Positions 10,601 to 19,035 of a stretch of DNA of 64,000 nucleotides are shown piece by piece. The translations under genes and the position numbers were made by a program. The stretch spans positions 33,276 to 97,275 of the forward strand of contig JAKSDI010000038.1 in assembly GCA_022360175.1 (NCBI GenBank). The letters are read 5' to 3'. Positions within the stretch are counted from its first letter, which is position 1. Every line of letters starts with the position of its first letter. Origin of the DNA: Chitinophagales bacterium. Lineage in GTDB: Bacteria; Bacteroidota; Bacteroidia; Chitinophagales; Saprospiraceae. The notes below the pieces were generated by a model. The model worked only from the letters and a program-made list of their open reading frames with translations, ran no database searches and was not told where the DNA came from.

Positions 10601-10876
10601 ATAAATAGTAGCTGATGAGTTGCGATAAACGATAACATCACCAGCAGCCAGTGTACCAGAAAGCGTAACACTTGTTGGGGTGGACGTACCATTAGCGTAA
10701 CGCCGAAGTTGATAATCAGCCAGGTTTACAGATGAACTGGTAGGGTTGTACACCTCAATGTACTTATTATTACTTGAGCCCTCCACATATTCGGAGAAAA
10801 AGAGCTCCGTACATTGGGCGTTTAAAGATAACGCAGCCAAGAATAAAGAGGCCGTTAAGAGGAAAAGTCGTCTCAT
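7652..10876 (-). CDS. T9SS-secreted multidomain protein with lamin-tail-like repeats
   Basis: 1074 residues. Order: signal peptide 1-20 (cleaved after SLNA); two lamin-tail-domain-like repeats (about 21-190 and 203-370) beginning LFFSEY.EG....K.IE.YNP; two further related repeats (about 384-543 and 547-705) beginning ISEFHY.D...DDGEF.EVA. Then a SprB-like region (706-785), a concanavalin-like module (790-975) with GGLMIRET and PYWLKLQRQGDW, and a T9SS sorting domain (995-1074, starts YPNPATD, ends ILRFVKTR). Secretion through the outer membrane by T9SS and surface attachment follow from that tail. The last two modules recur in the proteins at 23226 and 25810. No nuclease or protease site was seen; a surface or adhesive role is inferred. 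Confidence 0.85.
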   Translation of the reverse strand: MRRLFLLTASLFLAALSLNAQCTELFFSEYVEGSSNNKYIEVYNPTSSSVNLADYQLRRYANGTSTPTSVTLSGTLAAGDVIVYRNSSATIYMGASTSLSNVTHSGNDAYDLYNTVTMEVVDIFGQIGCNPGSQWGTTATNETQNQTIRRNADVTGGVTTNPGGTCNSSSFSTLQTEWAEFSQDDVSDLGSHTFDGCSGGTACSDLFFSEYMEGNGFNKCIEIYNPTASPITMDGVYRYEAYHNGSSGPSPTTEIDLTGTIAPGDVFVICNSGEAVGVTRDLTSNEINHSGNDAIVLKKNGDVIDRIGQLGNDPGSSGWTGGGASTSNQTLRRKASVNAGDPNEMDAFDPSVQWDNFALNTADGFGTHAADGCTVVVPDDCPAAAFISEFHYNDISTDDGEFVEVAISNDFNGDLANLNVILYNGNNGEQYGSATLDQFAEGDNDGTYKYYTMMIGGFGVSGIQNGNPDGIALVCVETVEDFVSYGGSFTATNGPASGNTSTDVGVEETNSTPEGSSIEYYDGSWIVVCQDSKGAANTGITVCCSTADAYISEFHYDDAGTDDGEFFEVAVSDAYDGELSDFALVLYNGSNGTEYNTITLDQFTAGANAGGFTFYYYDFPVNGIMNGNPDGMALTCNGGSIIEFLSYEGTFTANDGPAAGMLSTDIGVAEGSGTEEGSSLELFEDSWMVVCADTKGEENAGKTECCDLEITSINTTIDCPDEGGSITINANCTVNCTSLKYSIDGGDTFQSSNTFDGLSADDYDVVVMDTEDSDCMVMATATVDEPDYSLAYPWMGTDVGAAGAGNDFSFDPCTDEFTIIGGGNNAFPGTTDDAVAFANQLRCGDMEIIAKVESVSPNGYGGLMIRETNAANARQVSVFTDLQSVVRHEVRYFPGSNKVVSAHNRPFPYWLKLQRQGDWFFAFYSTTGPANFQYVHAVYVPMGNCVQVGLASFSYIVGQQATAEFSNVVVNGGIIPTVEAPEFGEVADMDTPKASSLYPNPATDMVNISLGTVRENETTLIVRNELGQVVEQRRMEVPAIRTELNVSDLTNGIYYIEVRTEGQEPEILRFVKTR

Positions 10877-11316
10877 ATCCTAATTTTAGTTTTAAGAATT
10901 ATCGTATTGTATAAGTTAAGACAAAGCATTCTCTGTCAGAGTTATAATATAGCTAATGATATACAGAAAGCCTTTTCCAGGCTCAGGGGGATAGGGTATT
11001 AAGTGAACGCTAAATCTGTTAGTGCATCTCGCTATTTATCCTTACCGGATAAATGTAGTTCATTTACCACAGCTTCACTTAAGATTTTATATTAACTATA
11101 TTTTAATTTTTAGCTTTTGGGAGGGAGGGTATTCAGTCTTTGTCAGTTTCCTTACATTTACGGTCAGTAAATTGTTGAAAACGCCTCAAAATACAACAGT
11201 TTGAGCATTATTTCATAATGGTTGGAAGAAAACCATTACAATGCAACATTTTTTACGAATATACGACTTGAGAGGTTACAGTACTAAGTCGTTTAATTCA
11301 ATCAAAAAGGGCTAAA
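10877..11316. other. divergent promoter region with nested inverted repeats
   Basis: 440 bp between the minus-strand T9SS gene and the plus-strand M20 gene. Outer arms TTAAGTGAA (10999-11007) and TTCACTTAA (11074-11082) enclose a perfect hairpin ATTTATCC (11034-11041) / GGATAAAT (11047-11054). A small GCTAA/TTAGT hairpin lies at about 11010-11024. Together they could fold as a three-way junction. A 60-codon open frame across the area has no protein character. No known riboswitch class was recognised. Confidence 0.45.
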
Positions 11317-12513
11317 ATGATCAAAGAAACAATCAAAGCACTCTCCAATGCTTATCATGAGGATGTAATTGCTATTCGTCGCCATTTACACCAGCATCCT
11401 GAGTTATCCTATCAGGAAAAAGAAACGGGCCTGTTTATCGCTCAAAAGCTGGAGGAATACGGTATCCCATACGAGCATGGAATTGCTGATAATGGAGTAG
11501 TAGGGCTTATACACGGCCGTAATGGCAGTGATAAAGTGACCGCACTAAGAGCAGATATTGATGCATTGCCTATACTAGAAGCGAATGATGTACCTTATAA
11601 GTCTAAAAAAGAGGGCATCATGCACGCCTGCGGCCACGACGTACATACCGCCTCTTTGTTGGGTGCCGCACGTATACTGAATGAAGTAAAAGATCAGTTT
11701 GATGGCACTATCAAGCTAATCTTCCAACCTGCAGAAGAACGCCTGCCTGGCGGAGCTTCTATTATGATAAAAGAGGGAGTGCTTGAAAACCCAGCTCCTT
11801 CGACTATTTTTGGACAACATGTGCACCCTCCACTGGAAGTAGGAAAAATAGGCTTGCGTCCAGGAAAATATATGGCTTCTGCTGATGAGTTATACCTTAC
11901 GGTAAAAGGACAAGGAGGCCATGCAGCACTTCCTCATGATGGTATTGACCCAATTGTCATTACAGCCCATATCATTACCGCTTTGCAACAAATTGTAAGC
12001 CGCAATGCCAATCCTGCGATACCATCTGTACTATCTTTGGGTAAAATAAACTCTACAGGAGGGGCTACCAATATCATTCCTAATGAAGTAAAACTGGAAG
12101 GCACTTTCCGCACCATGAATGAAGAATGGCGGTTTGAAGCTCACCGGCGTATGAAAAAAATAGCCCATAGCATTGCCGAAGGCATGGGAGGTGAAGCAGA
12201 CTTACATATTCTAGTTGGCTATCCCTTTTTAGTCAATGATGCTCCTTTAACTCAGAAGGTGCGCCAACGGGCAGAAGAATACCTTGGCAAGGAAAATGTT
12301 GTTGAGCTTCCCATTCGAATGACAGCAGAAGATTTTGCCTACTACTCTCAAGCCATGCCCGCTTGCTTCTACCGACTTGGCACCGGCAATCCTGAAAAAG
12401 GCATCACCTCCCCTATTCATACCAATACGTTTGATGTGGATGAAGAATGCCTGTCTTTAAGCATTGGTTTGATGGCCTGGCTGGCAGTGAAGGAACTGGA
12501 GGAAAGGGAATAA
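11317..12513 (+). CDS. M20 family metallo-amidohydrolase (N-acyl-amino acid / hippurate hydrolase type)
   Basis: 398 residues, the usual length. Seen: RRHLHQHPELSYQE near the N-terminus, HACGHDVHT (metal ligands, about 106-114), PAEERLPGG (catalytic Glu region, about 146-154), FGQHVHPP (about 166-173), and the C-terminal TAEDFAYYSQ. A dimerisation domain with GQGGHAALPH lies in the middle. Relatives hydrolyse N-acetyl- or N-acyl-amino acids or hippurate in the cytoplasm; the acyl group and amino acid cannot be read here. No signal peptide. Single-gene unit. Confidence 0.92.
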   Translation: MIKETIKALSNAYHEDVIAIRRHLHQHPELSYQEKETGLFIAQKLEEYGIPYEHGIADNGVVGLIHGRNGSDKVTALRADIDALPILEANDVPYKSKKEGIMHACGHDVHTASLLGAARILNEVKDQFDGTIKLIFQPAEERLPGGASIMIKEGVLENPAPSTIFGQHVHPPLEVGKIGLRPGKYMASADELYLTVKGQGGHAALPHDGIDPIVITAHIITALQQIVSRNANPAIPSVLSLGKINSTGGATNIIPNEVKLEGTFRTMNEEWRFEAHRRMKKIAHSIAEGMGGEADLHILVGYPFLVNDAPLTQKVRQRAEEYLGKENVVELPIRMTAEDFAYYSQAMPACFYRLGTGNPEKGITSPIHTNTFDVDEECLSLSIGLMAWLAVKELEERE

Positions 12514-12895
12514 TAAAGTGAGGAGGTCATGTAGTTATGTGGTTAGAGGGACATGTGTTCGTTATGTATACGATTTGCATTTGGGCTTGAGTTTGCACTT
12601 GCACTTAATGTAGCGGGAAGTGAGTGGCTATAAAATGAGGTTTAGGTGGTTTAATATGGTTTAGCAAGGTTTAGAGGGGATGTGGAGATTGGTGATGTCC
12701 CAACTTTGCTGATCAGCTATGTTGGACAAAGGGTGATTGGTGATTGGTGATTGGTGATTGGTGAAAATATCTAGCTGCAATTAGATATATTTTAAATTAT
12801 GCTTGCGATTTGAGCTTATGTTTTATATCACGATGTGGTTAAGAAAAATTTTTCCATGAGTTGAATTGATTGTTCTTTGATTTCAAATTAGTCCT
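12514..12895. repeat. repeat-rich spacer with GGTGATT tandem repeat
   Basis: Contains 4.7 copies of a 7-bp unit GGTGATT (12732-12764). There are also about four loose GGTTTA repeats (12639-12676) and a stretch of degenerate TTGCACTTG/ATTTGGG hexamers (about 12566-12605). One 16-bp segment (ATTTGAGCTTATGTTT, 12808-12823) recurs exactly at 40860-40875. No gene is visible. Confidence 0.7.
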
Positions 12896-12929
12896 TTGTT
12901 AACACTAAAAGACGAGTATGATGAGAGTA

Positions 12930-13078
12930 ACGATTTCGGAGAAATCGTATCTTTTTTGCCTAAGCAAAAAAGCTTTCGACTTCGGATGAAGTCGCATATT
13001 CTGTTATTGTGCGACTTCATCCGAAGTCGAAACTTCCATCATAAGCCTTTTCAACAAACTTCCGACTTCTCCGAAGTC
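12930..13078. repeat. cluster of four hairpins
   Basis: Hairpins follow one another: ACGATTTC/GAAATCGT (12930-12948), CTTTTTTGC/GCAAAAAAG (12951-12972), a perfect 23-bp arm pair 12974-12996 / 13010-13032 with a 13-nt loop, and GACTTC/GAAGTC (13064-13078). GACTTC/GAAGTC motifs recur through the last two. An open frame crosses the cluster but only because the arms lack stops. Position between convergent genes suggests a termination or small mobile-repeat element. Confidence 0.75.
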
Positions 13079-13182
13079 TCTACCTCTCATTTCAGTATTA
13101 ACAAAGCACTAGCATCAATTTGTAAAATACATCCGTTTATAAATTCTCCTTTCCTGCATTTCGCCTGTGCTGAAAGGTAAAT

Positions 13183-14715
13183 TTATTTTTCACTATGCCT
13201 TTTCACCCACGGCAGTATCATTGCAAAAATGGGGATTGCTTTAGCGTCTTCGTAAAACCGGGCAAAAAGCTGCCGTTTTTTATCTTTAGTAGCATAAGAA
13301 GCCCTACTCAAGACAGATATTAATTTCCGATAGGTAGGGCCATGTTTTTTTATCTCAGGATGGTGTTTATAACGGCTTAAATGCTTGCGAAAAGAAGGAA
13401 CCAGGTGCTCCGCAACAATACCGTAATCTTCCAGCTCATAATGCACTACAATCTGGAGTAAGCGAGATAAAAGGCGGGTATTCATTTTAAGTTTATGGCT
13501 ATCTTCTAAAGTAAGGATACGGTTCACCCAATCAAGCACAGGAGGATACTCTTGATTGAGAAAATAGGCCATGGCAATGTTTTGGAAAAACATGAGTTGG
13601 AAAGTAACAGGAATAAGTTGGTGATAGTGTTTAAGCCCTTTGTCGATAGGTTCTATTAAACCTATAGCTTCAGCATATTTTTCCTTATTCAACAATAGTA
13701 TTAGTTCATTATAATAAGAAAGTTGAAAAACTCTGGACTGAATTTGATAGCCTTTTATGCCATACCCATCTTTGGCTTTAGGAATGATTATTTTCCGCAT
13801 TTCAGACAACAAATCAGGTATTTCGACAAAAGATTTCACCCGAAACAATAGATTCACATAATTATGCAAAAAGCCAACATATCTATCAGGGTTATCAGCT
13901 ACCATATGGGGCTCTTTTTTGTATAAGCCTGCCATTAATTTTTGCTGTTCAAGTGCAAGATCATATTTCTTTTCTGCATAATATAGATTAAACTTCAAGG
14001 TATGTAAGTCTCCATTAAGATGAAAGGATATTGTGCTTGCAGTATCTATTTGCTCCTCTATTCGAGCTACTGTTAGTTTCACTTCCTGCAATTCTACTTC
14101 AGATAAATATTCATTTATAAGATGCGTATGAAAACGATCATAAAGATTAAGCAATTGATTGCGATATCTAATAATTAGTATACAATGATTGCTTTCCCTG
14201 TTAATTTCTTCTAATAATTTTCCTTGTCGCCTACGCTCAAATCTACGTACTAAGCGGCGTTCTATATTCAAAAAATCCAGTAGTTGGTATATGTAATGGT
14301 ATTTTTTTGCTAGTGCTTTTGCTTGTTTGAGCCGTTTATAAGCCGCATTATTCATACCTCTTTCCAAAAGTAATTGTATATCCTCTGATAATGCAGCTAG
14401 TTTCACACTCACTTTATCAGCAATGTTGTGCTTGCGCAGAAACGATAGTAAATGCTCATATAATGTATTTTTATAGACTGAAAAATGCTTTAATAAACGA
14501 GGGTCATCAATTCTTTTTTTTATAGCACTTTCATCATACTTTCCATCTTTTTTTGAATAAACTTCACTTTCCAGCGTACCCTCCATCACTTCAAATAGTA
14601 TTAGATATAAAGAAGGAGAAGATTGCTTCATTAAAGTAACATCTTTTTTAAATGCCTGCTTTTCCTCTACAGACATTTTTTTAACCAACTTAAAACAATC
14701 AAATGATTCACCCAA
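13183..14715 (-). CDS. helical-repeat (TPR-like) cytoplasmic protein, function unknown
   Basis: 510 residues counted from a TTG at 14715; the first ATG is 14676 (MSVEEKQAF). The longer start keeps the helix FKLVKKMSVEEKQAFKKDV intact, so it is preferred with reserve. No signal peptide or membrane span. The chain is almost entirely alpha-helical, basic, with repeated 30-40-residue helical hairpins (for example LALEQQKLMAGLY and YAEAIGLIEPIDKGLKHY) resembling TPR solenoids. Divergent from an ECF sigma factor gene across a 264-bp gap, so a shared regulatory role is possible. No enzymatic motif was recognised. Confidence 0.65.
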   Translation of the reverse strand: MGESFDCFKLVKKMSVEEKQAFKKDVTLMKQSSPSLYLILFEVMEGTLESEVYSKKDGKYDESAIKKRIDDPRLLKHFSVYKNTLYEHLLSFLRKHNIADKVSVKLAALSEDIQLLLERGMNNAAYKRLKQAKALAKKYHYIYQLLDFLNIERRLVRRFERRRQGKLLEEINRESNHCILIIRYRNQLLNLYDRFHTHLINEYLSEVELQEVKLTVARIEEQIDTASTISFHLNGDLHTLKFNLYYAEKKYDLALEQQKLMAGLYKKEPHMVADNPDRYVGFLHNYVNLLFRVKSFVEIPDLLSEMRKIIIPKAKDGYGIKGYQIQSRVFQLSYYNELILLLNKEKYAEAIGLIEPIDKGLKHYHQLIPVTFQLMFFQNIAMAYFLNQEYPPVLDWVNRILTLEDSHKLKMNTRLLSRLLQIVVHYELEDYGIVAEHLVPSFRKHLSRYKHHPEIKKHGPTYRKLISVLSRASYATKDKKRQLFARFYEDAKAIPIFAMILPWVKRHSEK

Positions 14716-14979
14716 AATAAAAACTGATTATCAATTACTTAAACAAATAAGCACAAAAATTTCAACTTAATAATGACACAAATATACCTTTTAAATTTTA
14801 TTTAATTCCTGGATTTTTGTAATGATACTTCGAGTTTGTTTTCCTTTCATAAGGACTATCTAAAAGTGATAAAACAAGCCCATAAATAAAGTATCAGATG
14901 CTTTTGCCGGCAAATCATCTTTGTTACTAGCTCCCTTTATCATTCTACATGAATGGTATTGGATTAACTCCTTTCAAAG

Positions 14980-15546
14980 ATGAATAAAGAAAAAATTCAA
15001 AAGCAACTAAAAAAGGTATTGGCTACTGAAAATGAAGAGCACCTGAAACTATTACAGGAAGCCTTATACGAAGAGCTATTTACAATGATTTACGCCATTG
15101 CTAAAAACAGGTTTCCTACTGATACCGAAGATGTTGTACATGACTTCTATGTCGACAAGCTCTTCAAGGTATCTCCTGTCAAATGGCAGCAGGTGATGGG
15201 TTTTTTGGAGCCATTTGTGATCCGTTCGCTATTAAACTATTGTTCTACACTGGGCAACAGAAAAAAACGACGCAGAGAGGTATTAAATAATGATATTTCG
15301 TATCTTAATAGCGAAACAGCTATTACCCATAATCCCATCATACAGCTTCATTGTTCAATGGACCTGGATAAAGCATTAAAAACAATACCCGACAGACAAC
15401 GCACTGCATTTGTACTCCATTGTCAGGAAGGGTACAAGTATAAGGAGTTTGCCGACATTATGGAATCCTCGCTGAGTGCGGGGGCGGCCAAACAATTGGT
15501 GAACCGTGCGAAAACAAATATGCGTACATGGCTCTGCTATCAATAA
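14980..15546 (+). CDS. ECF-type RNA polymerase sigma factor
   Basis: 188 residues. Region 2 is seen around AIAKNRFPTDTEDVVHDFYVDKLFK (about 39-63, written here as overlapping family pattern), with the DxEDVVHDF motif typical of sigma-70 region 2.2. Region 4 runs from ALKTIPDRQRTAFVLHCQEG to an HTH (YKEFADIMESSLSAGAAKQL). The target promoter is not identifiable. The following small acidic protein and three exported lipoproteins on the same strand are likely operon partners. A long helical gene is divergent. Confidence 0.88.
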   Translation: MNKEKIQKQLKKVLATENEEHLKLLQEALYEELFTMIYAIAKNRFPTDTEDVVHDFYVDKLFKVSPVKWQQVMGFLEPFVIRSLLNYCSTLGNRKKRRREVLNNDISYLNSETAITHNPIIQLHCSMDLDKALKTIPDRQRTAFVLHCQEGYKYKEFADIMESSLSAGAAKQLVNRAKTNMRTWLCYQ

Positions 15547-15571
15547 TATTAAAATCATTAATGCCGATGTC

Positions 15572-15799
15572 ATGTCTAAAATTAATTATGATGAATTATG
15601 GAATTACCTCTCTAATGCCCTTTCTGAAGAAGAACAGGCTGCTTTTCTAGCTAAGCTGGATGAACAAGCTGGCTTAAAAGACTTTCTGGAGGGCTTAAAA
15701 AAACTGGAGAAAGAGCTGCCAGAAAGTATGACGCTCAGGCAATATCTGGATACTCGTAAGGAGTATCTCAGAAAAAAAATATTTGGCGATAAAGAGTAA
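15572..15799 (+). CDS. small acidic helical protein downstream of sigma factor
   Basis: 75 residues from the ATG at 15572 (MSKINYDELWNYLSNALSEE). Longer reading frames begin inside the sigma gene and lack sense. The sequence is charged and helical (FLAKLDEQAGLKDFLEGLKK), with no membrane span and no zinc-binding Cys/His cluster. It resembles the N-terminal half of anti-sigma-type proteins, in which a short helical domain ahead of a membrane span holds the sigma factor, but here the membrane part is missing. It lies 25 bp after the sigma stop, so a regulator of that sigma factor is the first guess. Confidence 0.6.
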   Translation: MSKINYDELWNYLSNALSEEEQAAFLAKLDEQAGLKDFLEGLKKLEKELPESMTLRQYLDTRKEYLRKKIFGDKE

Positions 15800-16021
15800 T
15801 AACCCTTATGTAAAAAAATCAAATTGATATTTAAATAGAATGAATTGCAATTTGTCCCCCTTCCATTGGACTGCTTATTGCTTTGCATTTTATCTATGTC
15901 GATTTCATTTTTTTAGTACTCTACAATTTCAAACCTGCTCTGGTGTAGAGGGGGATTAGAAAAGGTGATTTTCTATTCCCCTTTGACCATATATGCTAGC
16001 CCGAGCAACAAAGCTTAAAAC

Positions 16022-16753
16022 ATGAAAACATTTTTTGTAATGTTATCTCTGCTGACTTCATTAAGTTTATTTCATTCTTGCACTAGTAGATCGGCGCCTG
16101 GTGACGCAGCCGATGCAACTGAGGCAAGACATGCTGCTCCCCAACCAGATACACTCTGCACTGAAGAGGAAGTAGAAATCAGTGTTAGTGATCAAGCATT
16201 TATCATTATTGTCGAAGAAATTGTAAATCGCTTCGAAGACCTGGACACCAACTGCCTGGATACAAGTATTATAATAGACCTTACTAGCCAACGCTTGTCG
16301 GTTGTCATTCCCAATGAAAAGCTGCAGGCTATCCAAAGTAGGTTAAGAGCCAACTCTCGTATCAATATAACATCCAGGGAAATTTCTGCAGAAGGAGGCC
16401 TTTCCGCTGCCGATTCTGAACGATCTAGCCCTGATACTACCTACGGTTGCTACAAAGTCATCTATCAGGATACAAGCTTCAACAACGGCCAAATGCTTAG
16501 TGTATGTAACAATGATAGCTTGTGTGTTACTCAAGTGGACACTATTCCAAATGTTATTAATTCGCCAGATAAGGATTGCTTTGATTATGACCTTTCCAAT
16601 ACAAATTTAAAAGATGCAAGAGAAGCCATCATTGCCAATGATATAGCTGTTTTTATTGGTGACAATATATTTTTCTTCTCTGAAGAAGTAGATTGTTATT
16701 ACATTTTTATAGATGGCAATCAAATTTGTATAGTAGCGACATCTTCCATTTAA
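16022..16753 (+). CDS. exported lipoprotein, function unknown
   Basis: 243 residues. Signal peptide with lipobox ending at Cys20 (MKTFFVMLSLLTSLSLFHSC). The mature chain is acidic with an unusual number of cysteines (TLCTEEEV, DTNCLDT, YGCYKVI, SVCNNDSLCVTQ, KDCFDYD, VDCYYIF), which could form disulphides outside the cytoplasm. No known domain was recognised. It is the first of three consecutive lipoprotein genes behind the sigma factor; the 16-bp gap to the next gene supports co-transcription. Confidence 0.65.
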   Translation: MKTFFVMLSLLTSLSLFHSCTSRSAPGDAADATEARHAAPQPDTLCTEEEVEISVSDQAFIIIVEEIVNRFEDLDTNCLDTSIIIDLTSQRLSVVIPNEKLQAIQSRLRANSRINITSREISAEGGLSAADSERSSPDTTYGCYKVIYQDTSFNNGQMLSVCNNDSLCVTQVDTIPNVINSPDKDCFDYDLSNTNLKDAREAIIANDIAVFIGDNIFFFSEEVDCYYIFIDGNQICIVATSSI

Positions 16754-16769
16754 TGATCAAACCCTTCAA

Positions 16770-18992
16770 ATGATTATGAATCGGATTTTCAATATAGGGC
16801 TCCTGTTATTGGGAGCCTGCTTTTTAAACGGATGCCTGAATGCTCCTTTCGTTGATCATCTGGCAGGCACTCCCTTAGCAACTACCACTCCACCCTATTT
16901 TCATCATAAAAATTTGTTTATTAACAATGAAGATGATGTTCACTTAGGCTTTGATTTAAGCCGCTATCCCACAAAAAATGGAACTGATTGTGATGTATAT
17001 GTTGTTGAACATAAACACCCCAACCAGTGGCGAATTGATCCAAGCCTGGTAGATGTAACAGGAGGCCATCACACAATGACTAATATTGGTGGCAATATGC
17101 AGCAGAATAGTAATCGTCCTTTATTATGGTCTCCAAATATACCGGATGTAGACAACTATCCCTACTTCAAAGACTATGATATCGTCATGGATTTTGGGCA
17201 AGATGCACAATATGATACACTGCATGATATCATCGACTACATTGGCGAATTTGAATTGGGCAATGCTGTATTCCCAAGCGGAGGTTTTACAGTCATTAAA
17301 GACCCAGCCGAGCAGGGAAGCTTTGATGTTGAAGATTATAGGTATGATGAAGGAAACTGGCAAATATGGGGTTCTTGTGAGTGCCCTTCCGATTCAACGA
17401 TTACTCAGAAAATTTCCATGCTTGGAAGGATTTATTACCCTGAAGACCCCATAAGCAGTGGAAAGATCAGCAACCAATTAGATAAATATCCTCTTGTATT
17501 GATTGCACATGGGTTAAGAGGAGATAATATTTTCTCTTATCAAGGCTTTGCCTATCTCACTAACTTACTAGTTAGCAGAGGTTATATTTGCGTAAGCGTT
17601 GCACTCCATGATCTAGATGCTACCAGCCCTCCCCAAATTTATGAACGAGGGCTTGCTATCATAGAACATCTTGATTATTTATTGAGGGACGCAGGTACAA
17701 CAGATGCTTTTATCCTCAATCAATTGAGGCCCAAAGTCGATTATGAGCGTATAGCTCTGCTAGGCCATTCCAGGGGAGGTGAAGGTATTATTGCCGCTCA
17801 GGATATATACCAGGGCATTACTCCTCCTCCTTCATACCATATTGAAGCCTTATGTTCTCTGGCTCCTACAGATGTTACTCAGGACCCCAGTGGCAATGAC
17901 GTATTATTGTCACCCTGCGGCCCTTATACCCCTAAATTACCTTACCTGATGATTGCCGCTACCAGAGATACCGACTTGGTATTCAATCCAGGAAACCGTA
18001 TTTTGAACAGAGCCGCCAGGCCTAAATATGGCATCAACATTTATGGAGGGAATCATAATAATTTCAATATGTTGTGGCCGCCAGATGAATACCCACAACC
18101 CTATCCTTCCCCCCCAGATCCTTTGGATTGGCCGATGCTTAGTGCATCCGCACAGCAAAATATTGCAAAATCGTATGTGCATTCCTTTATGAATATTTAT
18201 TTAAAGGACCAGCAAGCCTATCTTCCCTTATTCAATGATTACACTCCTCCCAGAAGTCAGCGAATAGTTGATGCACCGCTTATTCTGCACTCGTATCAGC
18301 CTAAAGGATGGGCTAATACCCGGCTTACCATTGACCATTTCGACGATCTCGCCTCCAATATTAATATTAATAGCCTTTCAAATCCCAACTCAAATGGAGC
18401 AGGCCTCACACCAGATGAAGAATGGATGGTTTATGCCACTGGCTCCCCTGTCTATTTTACGACCTACTCTAATGGAGGGAGAATGGAGTGGAAATCCTCT
18501 GACTATTTCCGTTTCGAAATCAAAGGCAAAAAGATATTGCACTATGGGTATCTAAATTTTCGGGTAGCCCAACGTTTTGATATTAATAGTAACCAGAACG
18601 ATCCCTACGTTTCACAAAATATAGAAGTATATCTAACAGATGCCAACGGGAATACGAGTAATAGAGTTGATGCCAGTACTTACTGTACCTATGAGATTCC
18701 GTACAATGATAAGCACCCAGGGTCATTATATCCTAAAACCATTATGCAGACAGTCACTATTCCTATAAGAGCCTTTACTGCCAATGGTGCGCATTTAGAC
18801 CTCGACAATCCTGATGAATTGACATTTGAATTCGAACCCAGAGGCAAAGGAGATGTCCTCATTGACGATGTCGAATTTCTCGGCCTTGATATATCAGAGC
18901 CTGACCCCAAGCCCGTAACTTCATTTGGCCAATTATTGAGACTGATATTCATCAAAAATTGGCCCAAGAAGGCTGTTATATATGGAAACTGA
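16770..18992 (+). CDS. lipoprotein with alpha/beta-hydrolase domain (esterase/lipase-like)
   Basis: 740 residues. Lipoprotein signal (LLLLGACFLNGC, Cys22; a second ATG two codons downstream is equally good). The hydrolase core spans about residues 215-470. The nucleophile elbow is GHSRGGEG (Ser near 335). An Asp candidate lies in AATRDTDLVF and a His candidate in YGGNHNNFN; LIAHGLRGDN marks the oxyanion region. This pattern is shared with dienelactone-hydrolase and PET-hydrolase/chlorophyllase-like enzymes. The C-terminal 200 residues are beta-rich and may bind carbohydrate or lipid. Extracytoplasmic ester hydrolysis is inferred; substrate unknown. Middle gene of the lipoprotein operon. Confidence 0.78.
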   Translation: MIMNRIFNIGLLLLGACFLNGCLNAPFVDHLAGTPLATTTPPYFHHKNLFINNEDDVHLGFDLSRYPTKNGTDCDVYVVEHKHPNQWRIDPSLVDVTGGHHTMTNIGGNMQQNSNRPLLWSPNIPDVDNYPYFKDYDIVMDFGQDAQYDTLHDIIDYIGEFELGNAVFPSGGFTVIKDPAEQGSFDVEDYRYDEGNWQIWGSCECPSDSTITQKISMLGRIYYPEDPISSGKISNQLDKYPLVLIAHGLRGDNIFSYQGFAYLTNLLVSRGYICVSVALHDLDATSPPQIYERGLAIIEHLDYLLRDAGTTDAFILNQLRPKVDYERIALLGHSRGGEGIIAAQDIYQGITPPPSYHIEALCSLAPTDVTQDPSGNDVLLSPCGPYTPKLPYLMIAATRDTDLVFNPGNRILNRAARPKYGINIYGGNHNNFNMLWPPDEYPQPYPSPPDPLDWPMLSASAQQNIAKSYVHSFMNIYLKDQQAYLPLFNDYTPPRSQRIVDAPLILHSYQPKGWANTRLTIDHFDDLASNININSLSNPNSNGAGLTPDEEWMVYATGSPVYFTTYSNGGRMEWKSSDYFRFEIKGKKILHYGYLNFRVAQRFDINSNQNDPYVSQNIEVYLTDANGNTSNRVDASTYCTYEIPYNDKHPGSLYPKTIMQTVTIPIRAFTANGAHLDLDNPDELTFEFEPRGKGDVLIDDVEFLGLDISEPDPKPVTSFGQLLRLIFIKNWPKKAVIYGN

Positions 18993-19035
18993 TTCAAGAA
19001 TATATTTGAAAATCAGCTGATAATGGTTAATAAAA

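Noticed and set aside
11022..11204. 60-codon open frame as a gene
   Set aside because: It overlaps the nested inverted repeats and has no start context or protein character.
12732..12764. GGTGATT tandem array as a CRISPR
   Set aside because: Units are 7 bp without spacers; it is a simple tandem repeat.
12896..13180. 94-codon open frame as a gene
   Set aside because: It runs through four hairpins whose arms lack stops; composition is not protein-like.
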